A stretch of DNA of 64,000 nucleotides from UBA2241 sp963777895. Its GTDB lineage: Bacteria > Actinomycetota > Thermoleophilia > UBA2241. Each line of letters begins with the position of its first letter. Positions within the stretch are counted from its first letter, which is position 1. The notes beneath the pieces were generated by a model. It was not told the DNA's origin. It did not search any database and was given only the letters and a program-made list of their open reading frames with translations. Location: assembly GCA_963777895.1 (NCBI GenBank), contig CAVZSF010000005.1:434001-498000 (forward strand), in the 5' to 3' direction. This document shows, in pieces, positions 36,636 to 44,896 of this stretch. Position numbers and translations under genes: made by a program.

Positions 36636-37435
36636 CCCTGACCCGCTCTCTCGGCCTGGACCGTCGAGAGTTGGTGGCCTTGGTCGGCGCCGGAGGCAAG
36701 ACCACGACCCTGCGCCGGCTCGCGCGCGAGCTGGCGGCGGACGGCTGCAGCGTTATCGCGACGACGACCACGCACATGTGGGCGCACGAGCTTGCGAGTC
36801 TTGGCCCGACGGTCATGGACCGGGACGACGTCGGGCTGGCCGCTGGGCTTCGGGCGGCGCTGGCCCGAGGTCGCTTCGCCGGCGCCGCACGCGCACCGGG
36901 CCAGCACGGCAAGGTGGTCGGCCTGCCTCCCGCCACCGTCGACGGCCTGCTGCGGGAGGGCCTCGCCGACCACGTGCTCGTCGAAGCCGACGGCAGCCGC
37001 GGGAGGTCGTTCAAGGCCTTCGCCGCGCACGAGCCCCAGGTGCCGGCCCAGACCACGACCATCATCCAGGTCGCCGGACTCGATGCGATCGGGAAGCCCG
37101 TAGCAGACGCACACGTGCATCGCGCCGGCGAGCTGGCCTCGAGCCAGGGGCTGCCGCTCGGCAGCACCCTGACGGCGGCGGGGTTCGCGGGAGGCCTGCG
37201 CGATCAGCTCCGCAGGCTGCGTGCCGGTGCGAACGCAGCCCGCGTCATCACCCTGCTGAACAAGGCGGACGACGCCGAGACCGAGGCCCTGGGGCTCGAC
37301 GTGGCCAGGCGACTGTCGGCGGCCGGGGATGGCTCGAGAATGCCGTGTGAAGGACGTGGGCGACCAGACGCCGTCCTCATCGCTTGCTTCAAGAGAGGAC
37401 GTTTCCTGCAGGTGTGGCCGGAGGCGCCGGCATGA
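36632..37435 (+). CDS. yqeC: YqeC-like selenium-dependent hydroxylase accessory protein
   Basis: A ~267-residue protein with a P-loop (LVGAGGKTTTLRRLA), ATTTTHMW, the acidic motif HVLVEADGSRGRSFKA and a GTP-type LNKADD. This is the YqeC pattern of proteins found only with selenium-dependent molybdenum hydroxylases; the biochemical role is not settled. There is no ATG, GTG or TTG between the end of the preceding gene and residues that belong to the family N-terminus (LGLDRRELVALVGAGG). The most likely start is CTG 36632, which overlaps the TGA of the catalytic-subunit gene, so the exact start is uncertain. It overlaps the next gene by 4 bases. Confidence 0.82.
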   Translation: MTLTRSLGLDRRELVALVGAGGKTTTLRRLARELAADGCSVIATTTTHMWAHELASLGPTVMDRDDVGLAAGLRAALARGRFAGAARAPGQHGKVVGLPPATVDGLLREGLADHVLVEADGSRGRSFKAFAAHEPQVPAQTTTIIQVAGLDAIGKPVADAHVHRAGELASSQGLPLGSTLTAAGFAGGLRDQLRRLRAGANAARVITLLNKADDAETEALGLDVARRLSAAGDGSRMPCEGRGRPDAVLIACFKRGRFLQVWPEAPA

Positions 37436-38040
37436 GCGACGAGCGCCAGACCGACAGGGTCGTCGTCGCCGTTGTACTCGCGGCAGGCTCGGGTGAACGC
37501 ATGGGGACGCAGAAGCTGCTGCTGCCGCTGCGCGGCCGGCCGCTGGTGCGCTGGAGCGTCGAGGCGGCACTGGCCTCCACAGCCAAGAGGGTCGTTGTCG
37601 TCCTTGGGGACAGGGCCGATGCGGTCGGGGAGTGCCTGACGGGCCTTCGCGTCGACGTGGTGACGAACACCGCACACGCTCTGGGCATGAGCACCTCGCT
37701 GCGCACCGGCGTCAAGGCGGCGGGTGACTGTGACGCGGCGATCTTCCTGCTCGGCGACCAGCCGTTCGTCACGGGCGATCTCCTGGATCGCCTGATCCAT
37801 GAGTTCGAGCGGACGGACAAGGCAGTGGTCCGGCCGGTGGCGGAAGGGCGACCTGCCAACCCGGTGCTGATGAGCGCCGCCCTGTTCCCGGAGATCCTTC
37901 GGCAACAGGGCGACGTGGGAGGGCGCGAGGTCGTCGAACGGCATCCGGATGAGGTCCAGCCGGTGCCGCTCGACGACCCCCGCGTCGTCATGGACATCGA
38001 TTCGCGCGAAGACTACGAGCTGGCAAGGGAGCAGGCATGA
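37432..38040 (+). CDS. mocA: Molybdenum cofactor cytidylyltransferase (MocA-like)
   Basis: A 202-residue nucleotidyltransferase with the MobA/MocA opening motif VVLAAGSGERMGTQKLLLPL and FLLGDQPFVTGDLLD. MocA makes molybdopterin cytosine dinucleotide, the form used by xanthine-dehydrogenase-type hydroxylases. Its place between yqeC and the XdhC gene fits maturation of the hydroxylase at 32978-36635. The ATGA overlap at both ends indicates one operon. Confidence 0.9.
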   Translation: MSDERQTDRVVVAVVLAAGSGERMGTQKLLLPLRGRPLVRWSVEAALASTAKRVVVVLGDRADAVGECLTGLRVDVVTNTAHALGMSTSLRTGVKAAGDCDAAIFLLGDQPFVTGDLLDRLIHEFERTDKAVVRPVAEGRPANPVLMSAALFPEILRQQGDVGGREVVERHPDEVQPVPLDDPRVVMDIDSREDYELAREQA

Positions 38041-38867
38041 GGGTCGAAGACCTTTACGCGACCATGACCGACCTGGCCCGCAAGGGCACGCCGTTCGTGA
38101 CGGCGACGGTCATCGAAGCCAAGGGATCGAGTCCGCGTGGCGTGGGCACGAAGATGCTCGTCCTCAAGGACGGCACGACCGTCGACACCATCGGCGGAGG
38201 CGCCCTCGAGCAGCGCGTCGTCGCCGACGCCGCGGATTCTCTGGCCGCCGGGGCGTCGCGCACTGCGCACTACGAGCTGAGGACCGAAGGCGAGCACGCC
38301 CTGGGCGCCGTGTGTGGCGGTGAGGTGACCGTGTTCCTCGAGGTGCATCTGCCCGAGCGCACGCTCGTCATCGTCGGCGCCGGTCACGTCGGCCAGAGTC
38401 TGTGCCGGTGCGCCAAGCTCCTCGACCGTCGCGTGGTGGTCGTCGATCCTCGCGAGGATATGGTGACGGCCGCGCGCCTGCCTGAAGCCGACCAGCTTGT
38501 CTGCGCGGAGCCGGGACACCTGGCGGAGCTTGAAGCCATCGGCGAGAGCACGGAGATCGTCATCCTCACCCACAGTCACGTCCTCGACGAGGCGGCGCTC
38601 CGTGCGGCGATCGGCACGCCGGCGGCGTATGTGGGCATGATCGGCAGCGCCAAGAAGGTCCAGACCGTCTTCTCGCGGCTGAAGGAAGACGGCGTCAGCG
38701 CGGAGCAGCTCGAACGAGTGCACGCTCCTATCGGCCTCGACATCGGCGCCGAGACGCCCGCGGAGCTCGCGCTCTGCATCATGGCCGAGATCGTGGCGAC
38801 GGCGAACGGAAAGGACGAGCGTCAGGCCGTCCGGGCGAAGGGGTCGCAGGGAGGAGCCTCCGCGTGA
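38037..38867 (+). CDS. XdhC-family molybdenum cofactor insertion/sulfuration protein
   Basis: A 276-residue protein. The N-terminal XdhC/CoxI domain reads TVIEAKGSSPRGVGTKMLV and IGGGALEQRV; a Rossmann domain follows (LVIVGAGHVGQSLCRCAKLL) with GMIGSAKKVQTVFSRL and IGLDIGAETPAELALCIMAEI. Family members bind the molybdenum cofactor, help add its terminal sulfur or selenium and hand it to the hydroxylase. The Cys in AVCGGEVTVF may take part. It overlaps both neighbouring genes. Confidence 0.92.
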   Translation: MRVEDLYATMTDLARKGTPFVTATVIEAKGSSPRGVGTKMLVLKDGTTVDTIGGGALEQRVVADAADSLAAGASRTAHYELRTEGEHALGAVCGGEVTVFLEVHLPERTLVIVGAGHVGQSLCRCAKLLDRRVVVVDPREDMVTAARLPEADQLVCAEPGHLAELEAIGESTEIVILTHSHVLDEAALRAAIGTPAAYVGMIGSAKKVQTVFSRLKEDGVSAEQLERVHAPIGLDIGAETPAELALCIMAEIVATANGKDERQAVRAKGSQGGASA

Positions 38868-39769
38868 CGCCTGCGACCGTCACCCCTCGTGGCGAGGACG
38901 CCCGTCCCGTCGCCCTCATCAAGGGCGCGGGCGACTTGGCGACGGGCGTCGCCGTGCGCCTCGTCAGGGCCGGCTTCGCCGTGGTGATGACCGAACTGGA
39001 TAATCCGACGGTCGTGCGCCGCACGGTGGCGTTCGCCGAGGCGATGTACAAGGGTCGGGTGTCGGTCGAGGGCATCACGGCGGTGCGCGCCGACGACGTG
39101 AGCGAGATCGTGCCCCTTCTCGGCGCCGGCATGATCCCCGTGCTGCCGGATCCGGCCGGCGCCGTCTTGCAGCACATCGAGCCACTCCTCCTGGTCGACG
39201 CGATCATGGCCAAACGCAACCTTCACACCGCGATCAGCGACGCTCCCGCTGTGGTCGCCCTCGGCCCCGGCTTTGTCGCGGGGCGCGACTGCCACGCCGT
39301 CATCGAGACCAAACGGGGCCATGAGCTCGGCCGCGTCATCAGCGAGGGTGAGGCGCTGCCGAACACCGGGGTCCCGGGCGCCATCGGCGGGTTCGCGGAG
39401 GAGCGGCTGCTCCGCGCGCCCTGCGCCGGCATCTTCGCCGGCGTGCTCGAGATCGGTGACAACGTCAGGACCGGCGACGTCGTCGGGCACGTGGGTGACA
39501 CGCCCATTCAGGCGCGCGTCGACGGGGTGCTGCGCGGCCTGCTCCGGTCCGGACTTCAGGTGGCCGCCGGTGCGAAGCTCGGCGACGTCGATCCGCGCGG
39601 CGAGCGCGACTACTGCTTCACCGTCTCCGACAAGGCGATGGCCGTGGCCGGCGGCGTGCTCGAGGCGGCCTGTGCCCTGCTCGGTGGGGTGCGCTTCGAG
39701 AGGATGGCAGCGGCGAATGACGGCGACGACGCACGACCAGTCGCGGCGCGCTTCGCGACAGGAAGGTGA
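38864..39769 (+). CDS. yqeB: YqeB/EF2563-family selenium-dependent molybdenum hydroxylase maturation protein
   Basis: A 301-residue protein with the EF2563/YqeB pattern: LIKGAGDLATGVAVRLVRAG at the N-terminus, TAISDAPAVVALGPGF, CHAVIETKRGHELGRVI and a GDNVRTGDVVGHV biotinyl-like C-terminal part. It is known from comparative genomics as a marker of the trait that uses labile selenium in molybdenum hydroxylases. Its presence with yqeC strongly suggests such an enzyme here. The start is GTG 38864 with GGGAGGAG upstream. The selD gene expected for this trait is not in the window. Confidence 0.88.
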   Translation: MTPATVTPRGEDARPVALIKGAGDLATGVAVRLVRAGFAVVMTELDNPTVVRRTVAFAEAMYKGRVSVEGITAVRADDVSEIVPLLGAGMIPVLPDPAGAVLQHIEPLLLVDAIMAKRNLHTAISDAPAVVALGPGFVAGRDCHAVIETKRGHELGRVISEGEALPNTGVPGAIGGFAEERLLRAPCAGIFAGVLEIGDNVRTGDVVGHVGDTPIQARVDGVLRGLLRSGLQVAAGAKLGDVDPRGERDYCFTVSDKAMAVAGGVLEAACALLGGVRFERMAAANDGDDARPVAARFATGR

Positions 39770-39807
39770 ACGATGCGAACGATCCCACGTCCGAAGGAGG
39801 TTCGTGA

Positions 39808-40809
39808 GTGAAGTCCTACAGCACACTCATCAAGGGCGCCCGTATGGTGGTCGAGCAATGCTTCGCCGTCGGTCCCGGCGACAGCGTCCTGATCATCGCC
39901 GACGAGGACCACGAGCGTGAGGCGAAGGCGATCGCGGGCGTCGCCGTCTCGTACGGGGCGTATCCGGTGATCGCCGATGTGTCGCACCATGTCAGCGCCG
40001 CGCTCGCCTCGATGGCGGTCTCGATGGAGCCGTCGAAGACGCTGGCGGCGGCCATGAAGGCGTCGGACGCCATCATCATCACGACCAACCTCGAGTGGGC
40101 CAATCGCTTCGCACACGTCGACCCGGTCGCCGAGAGCGTGGCGCTCGGCGCGAAGATCGGGTCGGTCGAGGAGGGCATGGCCGACTGGGACCTCACCTCC
40201 GATGACATCAGCGTGATCGTGGGACGCGCCGAGAGGATCATGGCGGCCATGGAGGGCGGTGAGTGGTGCCGGGTCACCACGGCAGTCGGCACCGACGTGA
40301 ACGTCAGCATCAAGGACCGTCCTCCGCTGAAGGTCGTGCCCATCAAGGGCGCCGGCGAGATGATGGGTCCCGTCCCGCTGTGGGGCGAGGTCGCCTACGC
40401 CGCCTGCGAGGACAAGACCCACGGCGTGATCGTGGTCGACGGCATCATGCTGGGCGTCGGGGTCTACGGCACGCTCAAGGAGCCCATGACCTGGCAGATC
40501 GAGGACGGGCGTGCGGTGAGCATCACGGGCGGTGCCGAGGCCGAGCGTCTGCGCAGCGTGATCGGCGGCTCGGACGACATGGCGAACATCGTGGCCGAGT
40601 TCGCCATCGGGACGAGCCATAAGGAGGTCCTGGGGTCGCCGTCCGAGAAGGGCATGCTGGGCACCGTCCACTTCGCGCTGGGCGACAACGCGCACTGCTA
40701 CCCTGGCGGTCAGAGTCACAGCCGGCTGCACCTCGACGGCTCGTGCCGCGACGTGACGGTCGAGGTCGACGGCAAGGTCATCGTGAAGGACGGCGACCTT
40801 GTCGTCTGA
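39808..40809 (+). CDS. M29 aminopeptidase / NicX-like metalloenzyme
   Basis: A 333-residue protein related to the thermophilic M29 aminopeptidases and to NicX, the 2,5-dihydroxypyridine dioxygenase built on the same fold. The family pattern is seen in VEQCFAVGPGDSVLIIAD, GTVHFALGDNAHCYPGG and SRLHLDGSC, which supply metal-ligand candidates. Because NicX acts on a pyridine ring and sits in nicotinate catabolism, this position after a molybdenum hydroxylase is suggestive, but hydrolysis of an amide is just as possible. The start is GTG 39808 with GAAGGAGG 7 bases upstream. It overlaps the cupin gene by 11 bases. Confidence 0.75.
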   Translation: MKSYSTLIKGARMVVEQCFAVGPGDSVLIIADEDHEREAKAIAGVAVSYGAYPVIADVSHHVSAALASMAVSMEPSKTLAAAMKASDAIIITTNLEWANRFAHVDPVAESVALGAKIGSVEEGMADWDLTSDDISVIVGRAERIMAAMEGGEWCRVTTAVGTDVNVSIKDRPPLKVVPIKGAGEMMGPVPLWGEVAYAACEDKTHGVIVVDGIMLGVGVYGTLKEPMTWQIEDGRAVSITGGAEAERLRSVIGGSDDMANIVAEFAIGTSHKEVLGSPSEKGMLGTVHFALGDNAHCYPGGQSHSRLHLDGSCRDVTVEVDGKVIVKDGDLVV

Positions 40810-41185
40810 CACGGAGAAGGTCGCCGTCGTCGGTCCCGCCGATGGCCTTCGCACCGACATTCCCGGCGGTCACTGGGTCTGCGAGATGGTCTCCGGGAGG
40901 CTGAACGGCGCCTCCGCGACGATGCTGGGCTTCTCGACCTGGCAGCCCGGTGCCGACACGAAGCAACTCGTGCACGAGGTCGACGAGCTCTGTTACATCG
41001 TCGAAGGCGAGGGCAAGCTGTCGATCGGGTCGGAGCGCGTGTCGTATCGGGCCGGCGAGGCCGTGCTCATCCCGGCCGGCGTGCCGCACGGCGTCGTCAA
41101 CGACTCGGACGCGCCGATGAGCATGGTCTACGTGTTCTCGCACCCGGAGTACCCGCCCACGCGTCCGGCCGCCGAGATCGACTGA
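40799..41185 (+). CDS. Small cupin-domain protein
   Basis: A 128-residue single cupin. Metal-ligand candidates lie in QLVHEVDELCYIVEGEG and the second motif IPAGVPHGVVN. Such proteins can be dioxygenases, isomerases or ligand sensors; nothing here decides which. The start is TTG 40799, inside the end of the preceding gene, so translation is coupled and the two products probably act on the same pathway. Confidence 0.82.
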   Translation: MSSDTEKVAVVGPADGLRTDIPGGHWVCEMVSGRLNGASATMLGFSTWQPGADTKQLVHEVDELCYIVEGEGKLSIGSERVSYRAGEAVLIPAGVPHGVVNDSDAPMSMVYVFSHPEYPPTRPAAEID

Positions 41186-41263
41186 GCGGCGGATCGCGAC
41201 GGCCGGCAGGATGATGCGGCGGGAAGACGACGACTCTGCGCGCCTGTTTCGAGGACGGCGAGG

Positions 41264-41509
41264 ATGAAGATCCTCGCCGTCCTCGTGGGCGCGCACCGCG
41301 TCGTCCTCCCGCCTCACCTTCGCTCAGACGGGCGCATCGAGCTCACCTACGCGGCCGAGAGCGTCACCCTCGCCGACGTCATGAAGGACCTGCATCTGCC
41401 CCCCGAGACGCCCCGCATCGTGTTTCTCGACGGCAACGCGATCCAGGACGACCAGACGCTCCGCGACGGTCAGACGGTGACCTTCGTCTCACCGATAGGC
41501 GGAGGCTGA
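41264..41509 (+). CDS. MoaD/ThiS-like ubiquitin-fold sulfur carrier (second copy)
   Basis: An 81-residue beta-grasp protein ending in Gly-Gly-Gly (SPIGGG), preceded by TLRDGQTVTF, as in MoaD and ThiS. It is a probable sulfur carrier for molybdopterin or for a sulfur-containing product. It closes the molybdenum hydroxylase region. Its stop codon directly abuts the stop codon of the convergent peptidase gene, leaving no room for a terminator between them. Confidence 0.8.
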   Translation: MKILAVLVGAHRVVLPPHLRSDGRIELTYAAESVTLADVMKDLHLPPETPRIVFLDGNAIQDDQTLRDGQTVTFVSPIGGG

Positions 41510-42913
41510 TCAGGCGGAGCAGAGGCGGCGGACGACCGCCTCGTAGATCTCCACTGCGGCATCGAGCTCGGCCAGCGGGACGCACTCGTCGGGCCGGTGG
41601 ATGTTGCCGGCCGCCTGGCCCGGCCCGAAGACCACGGCGTCCATGCCGGCGTCCGCGTACACGCTGGCTTCGGTGGTGCCGCTCTTGAGCTCGGGCGTCA
41701 GGGACATGCCACGCGCTCCCAGCACTGCCGAGAGCGCGGCCGCCACCGCTGATCCGGGCGGGGAGCTGAAGGGCGGGGAGTCGAGCGCCTTCTCGACAGT
41801 GACATCCACGGCGCTTGCGGCGGCGGCGTCCTGGAGGCGGGCGAGATGGGCCTCAAGCGCGCTCTGGGGCCCGTCCCCGGGCAGCCGCCGGACATCGGCG
41901 ACGTGCGTGAGGCGGCCGCCCGCGAGCCGTACGAGCCCGTTGTTGACCGTGCTCCACGGAGGGTCGAAGCCGGGTGTCGCATGAGCTTCCAGTCGAGTGC
42001 GCAACAGCTTCGTGGAGGAATGGACGGCCAGCAGCAGGGCGACCAGCTCAGGTGGGGCGCAAGCTCCGCAGGCTCCACTGCCTGGCGTCACGATCGTCGA
42101 GGGTGTCACCCCTAGGTCCGGCTGGTCGTCCAGCGTGATCACGGCCTCGGCATGGGCGGCGACCCGATTGACGAGGTCGCCGCCGTCGATCGACACCAGC
42201 CCGAAGCCCGGCCGGCGTGACAGAAGGGTCAGGGCGTCGAGGCAGCGATCGTTCGCCGAGCTGCCCTGGTGGGGCTGCGACGAATGCGCCGCGACGCCCT
42301 CGAAGGCGAGGCGCCAGCAGGGGGCGCCGCTTCGCCGGCCCTCGGCTCCCGTCGCGTGGACGCGGACCTCGACGTATCCCTTGTGCGCGAGGCAGGGGCG
42401 AAGCCCGGTGGGCTCGCCGACGAGCGCCATGGCAGGGCAAGGCTGCAGGCTTCTCGCCAGCAGCTTCGCCCCCCAGCGTCCCGTCTCTTCGCCGTAGGTG
42501 CCGGCGAGCACGACCTGCCGTTGCAGCGGCTCAGCGCGCAGGCGCTCGAGGGCGAGCAGCTTGCACACCAGGTCCAGCTTGACGTCGGCCACGCCGAGCC
42601 CGTACAGCAGGCCATCGCGCTGGGCCAGCTCGAAAGGCCGGCCCCGGCAGGCGGCCCAGAGCTGTGGGTCGCCGGGGGGCACGGTGTCGAGATGGGTGTT
42701 GAGCAGGAGCGCGGGCTCGAGCCCGAGACCGGGGCGCCGACAGACCAGGTTGTACTGTCGCTCGCCGTCGCGCAGCTCGTCCTGGAGGCTTGCCTCAAGA
42801 CCGGCCGCGCGGCAGAGTGGCAGCAGGAGGTCGACGAGCGGCCGGTCCGAGACACTGGAACGGGAGTCGATTGCGATGACGTCGCGCGCGACCGCTAGGA
42901 GATCGAGAGGCAT
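41510..42913 (-). CDS. M20-family metallopeptidase / deacylase (ArgE/DapE type)
   Basis: A 467-residue zinc hydrolase. Metal ligands are expected in LLNTHLDTVPPGD, the bridging Asp in LYGLGVADVKLDLV, the catalytic Glu in GTYGEETGRW, a ligand in LVGEPTGLRP and a late His in GNIHRPDECVPL. A dimerisation domain interrupts the catalytic one (about residues 190-330). Members deacylate N-acyl amino acids or cleave short peptides; the exact substrate is open. The start is ATG 42913 rather than the much longer upstream frame, whose first 61 codons read as Arg-rich nonsense and overlap the divergent lipoprotein gene. Confidence 0.85.
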   Translation of the reverse strand: MPLDLLAVARDVIAIDSRSSVSDRPLVDLLLPLCRAAGLEASLQDELRDGERQYNLVCRRPGLGLEPALLLNTHLDTVPPGDPQLWAACRGRPFELAQRDGLLYGLGVADVKLDLVCKLLALERLRAEPLQRQVVLAGTYGEETGRWGAKLLARSLQPCPAMALVGEPTGLRPCLAHKGYVEVRVHATGAEGRRSGAPCWRLAFEGVAAHSSQPHQGSSANDRCLDALTLLSRRPGFGLVSIDGGDLVNRVAAHAEAVITLDDQPDLGVTPSTIVTPGSGACGACAPPELVALLLAVHSSTKLLRTRLEAHATPGFDPPWSTVNNGLVRLAGGRLTHVADVRRLPGDGPQSALEAHLARLQDAAAASAVDVTVEKALDSPPFSSPPGSAVAAALSAVLGARGMSLTPELKSGTTEASVYADAGMDAVVFGPGQAAGNIHRPDECVPLAELDAAVEIYEAVVRRLCSA

Positions 42914-42926
42914 CCGGGAGCAGCAT

Positions 42927-43571
42927 ATGGGGCGTTCTGGGACCAGACAAGACGGGCGTGCCGGTCGACGATGCCGGCGCCTGGGTCGTCCCTGCGCGCC
43001 CTTCCGCCGCTTCCTCGCGATGCTGGCGGTCGCGATCGCGCTGTCCGCCGCCGTTCTGTCGGGCTGCGGCGGCGGCCCGGCGCCGCAGCCCGACACGACG
43101 ACCGTCGGCGAGGCCTTTCAGGAGGCGCATCCCGACGGGTCCATCCCGCCCGGCTTGACGGGTATCGAGGCGAGTCGGGCGGAGATCGCGGTGCGGGTCG
43201 CGGCGGTGGCGGGTCGACCCGTCGCCCTGCCGCGCTGGCTGCCCGAGGGCTACCAGCTCGCGGCTCCCTACATCGCCGTGGGGGACGGCAGCGTCCGCCC
43301 CAACCCGGAGGCCTGGGGCGACAGCTATCGGATCTCGTACACCGACGGTCGTGGCTTGCTTGTCCTGACGGTCGGGGCGAAGAGCCGGCCGGCCGGTCTC
43401 GAGTGGCGCAGGCTCGACGAGACTCTGCGCGGCCGGCCGCTGCTCGCGGCGGTGTCCGGTGAGACCGCGACGGTCCTCTCCGGCGATCGCCCCCTGCTGG
43501 TCGTGACGGGCGAGCGACTGGCGTTGGAGTCCGTCGTGCGGGTCATGCAGAGCATCGCACCGTCCGACTGA
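42927..43571 (+). CDS. Putative exported lipoprotein of unknown function
   Basis: A 214-residue protein with an Arg-rich start, a hydrophobic segment and a lipobox (LSGC) around residue 49, so it is probably a surface lipoprotein. The mature part has RWLPEGYQLAAPYIAV and a pattern of strands resembling DUF4367-type domains, which is a weak impression. The start is ATG 42927 with GGGAG nearby; ATG 43019 would give a more ordinary signal-peptide length. Only 13 bases separate it from the divergent peptidase start. No function can be assigned. Confidence 0.65.
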   Translation: MGRSGTRQDGRAGRRCRRLGRPCAPFRRFLAMLAVAIALSAAVLSGCGGGPAPQPDTTTVGEAFQEAHPDGSIPPGLTGIEASRAEIAVRVAAVAGRPVALPRWLPEGYQLAAPYIAVGDGSVRPNPEAWGDSYRISYTDGRGLLVLTVGAKSRPAGLEWRRLDETLRGRPLLAAVSGETATVLSGDRPLLVVTGERLALESVVRVMQSIAPSD

Positions 43572-43593
43572 GGTCGAAGGCCCGTGTGCTAGG

Positions 43594-44226
43594 ATGGCCG
43601 CCATGCCAGCCCAGCCGCGCTCGCTCTTCGTTGGTGTCACAGGTGCGAGCGGCGCCCCTTACGCAGTCCGTCTTGTCGAGGAGGTCGCCGCCGCCGGCTG
43701 CGACGTGCGCCTCTGTATTTCCGACGTCGCCATCGAGGTCGTGGCCTACGAGCTGGGCTTCGCGGCGGAGGGTCGTGAGGCCGTGACCGAGGCCTTCCTT
43801 GACGCCGCCAAGGCCAGGGAACGGACGATCGTCCACCTGCCCGGTGAGTTCGATGCGAGCTGCTCCAGCGGCTCGTCCTTCCCGGACGCTGCCGTCATCT
43901 GCCCCTGTTCGATGTCGACGGCCGCCGAGATCGCTCTCGGCACGACCCGGACGCTGATTCACCGCGTCGGCGCCGTCGCGTTGAAGGAGCGCAAGCCCCT
44001 CGTCCTCGTCCCGCGCGAGATGCCCCTGTCGAGTGTGAGCCTGCGGAGGCTGCTTGAAGCGAGCGAAGCCGGCGCCCTTGTGCTGCCGCCGATGCCCGCG
44101 TTCTATCAGCGGCCGGCGTCCCTTCAGGACATGGTCGACTTCGTGGTCGGCAAGATCCTCTCTGCGCTGGGGTTCGAGCAGCATCTCTACCAGGCCTGGT
44201 CGGGGACCACGCACCAGCCAAGCTGA
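43594..44226 (+). CDS. ubiX: Flavin prenyltransferase
   Basis: A 210-residue UbiX protein, which joins dimethylallyl phosphate to FMN to make the prFMN cofactor of UbiD enzymes. Conserved parts are GVTGASGAPYAVRL, the phosphate/flavin region PCSMSTAAEIALG and LVPREMPLS. It stands upstream of the UbiD gene at 44897, with one unknown gene between, and near the prenyltransferase, so its main role is probably in menaquinone synthesis (MqnM role). It may also activate the UbiD at 30075. The start is ATG 43594; ATG 43603 is also possible. A TAGGAT-like box touches the start codon. Confidence 0.93.
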   Translation: MAAMPAQPRSLFVGVTGASGAPYAVRLVEEVAAAGCDVRLCISDVAIEVVAYELGFAAEGREAVTEAFLDAAKARERTIVHLPGEFDASCSSGSSFPDAAVICPCSMSTAAEIALGTTRTLIHRVGAVALKERKPLVLVPREMPLSSVSLRRLLEASEAGALVLPPMPAFYQRPASLQDMVDFVVGKILSALGFEQHLYQAWSGTTHQPS

Positions 44227-44237
44227 GGCTCCGCTTC

Positions 44238-44894
44238 GTGTCCCCGCAGGAGCCGCAGAGCGCCGCCACCGGTGATCGTCTAGCGGATGAGGTCCGTGAC
44301 TGTCTCCTGACATTGGCCGACGGCCTCGGAACGACGAAGGCTGCGCGCGTCGACCTGCGCTGGGGGCTGCTCTTCGTCGGCCTCGCATCGCAGGACGTTG
44401 CCTACGTGCAGGGGCTGGAACTCATCTACGAGGGCTATCTCCTGCACTACCGGGGCAGCCGCGTCCTGTCGGTGGACGGGGACCGCGAGGGCGCTCTGCT
44501 CGCCGGCGACGTGTTCTACGCTCGCGGTCTGAGAAAGATCGCCGGCCGCGGCGGCGTCGACGCGGTCGCCCTGCTCACCCGCCTGATGGCGTCCTGCGCG
44601 TACTTGCGCAGCCTGCCGGCTCCCTTCGAGGTCGACGACGCCCTCTGGGCGTGGGCGACGGCGGGCCTGGCCGGACTCACCACCGGGTGCCGGCTTGACG
44701 ATGCGGTCCGGGTCTTCGATGAGACAGACAGCAGTCTGGCGCGGAGGGCCTTCGTCGATGTGGGCGCGCTCGCGTCCGCGGAGGCGTCGCGACTCCGTCT
44801 GACCGACGCGCGCCCCCTGCTGGATGAGCTTACCGCGCTGGGACGTCGAGCCACGGTGCCGGCGTCCTCGGATATCCCTTCCGAGAGGAGCTGA
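44238..44894 (+). CDS. Unknown helical protein encoded between ubiX and ubiD
   Basis: A 218-residue, mainly helical, cytoplasmic protein that I cannot assign. The middle (LLAGDVFYARGLRKIAGRGG and LLTRLMASCAYLRS) faintly recalls the region of polyprenyl diphosphate synthases between their two DDxxD motifs, but neither motif is present. It could be a diverged, inactive prenyl-synthase-like partner of the quinone enzymes. The start is GTG 44238, 11 bases after ubiX; the stop is 2 bases before the UbiD gene, so it is embedded in the operon and likely needed for the same pathway. Confidence 0.65.
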   Translation: MSPQEPQSAATGDRLADEVRDCLLTLADGLGTTKAARVDLRWGLLFVGLASQDVAYVQGLELIYEGYLLHYRGSRVLSVDGDREGALLAGDVFYARGLRKIAGRGGVDAVALLTRLMASCAYLRSLPAPFEVDDALWAWATAGLAGLTTGCRLDDAVRVFDETDSSLARRAFVDVGALASAEASRLRLTDARPLLDELTALGRRATVPASSDIPSERS

Positions 44895-44896
44895 CC

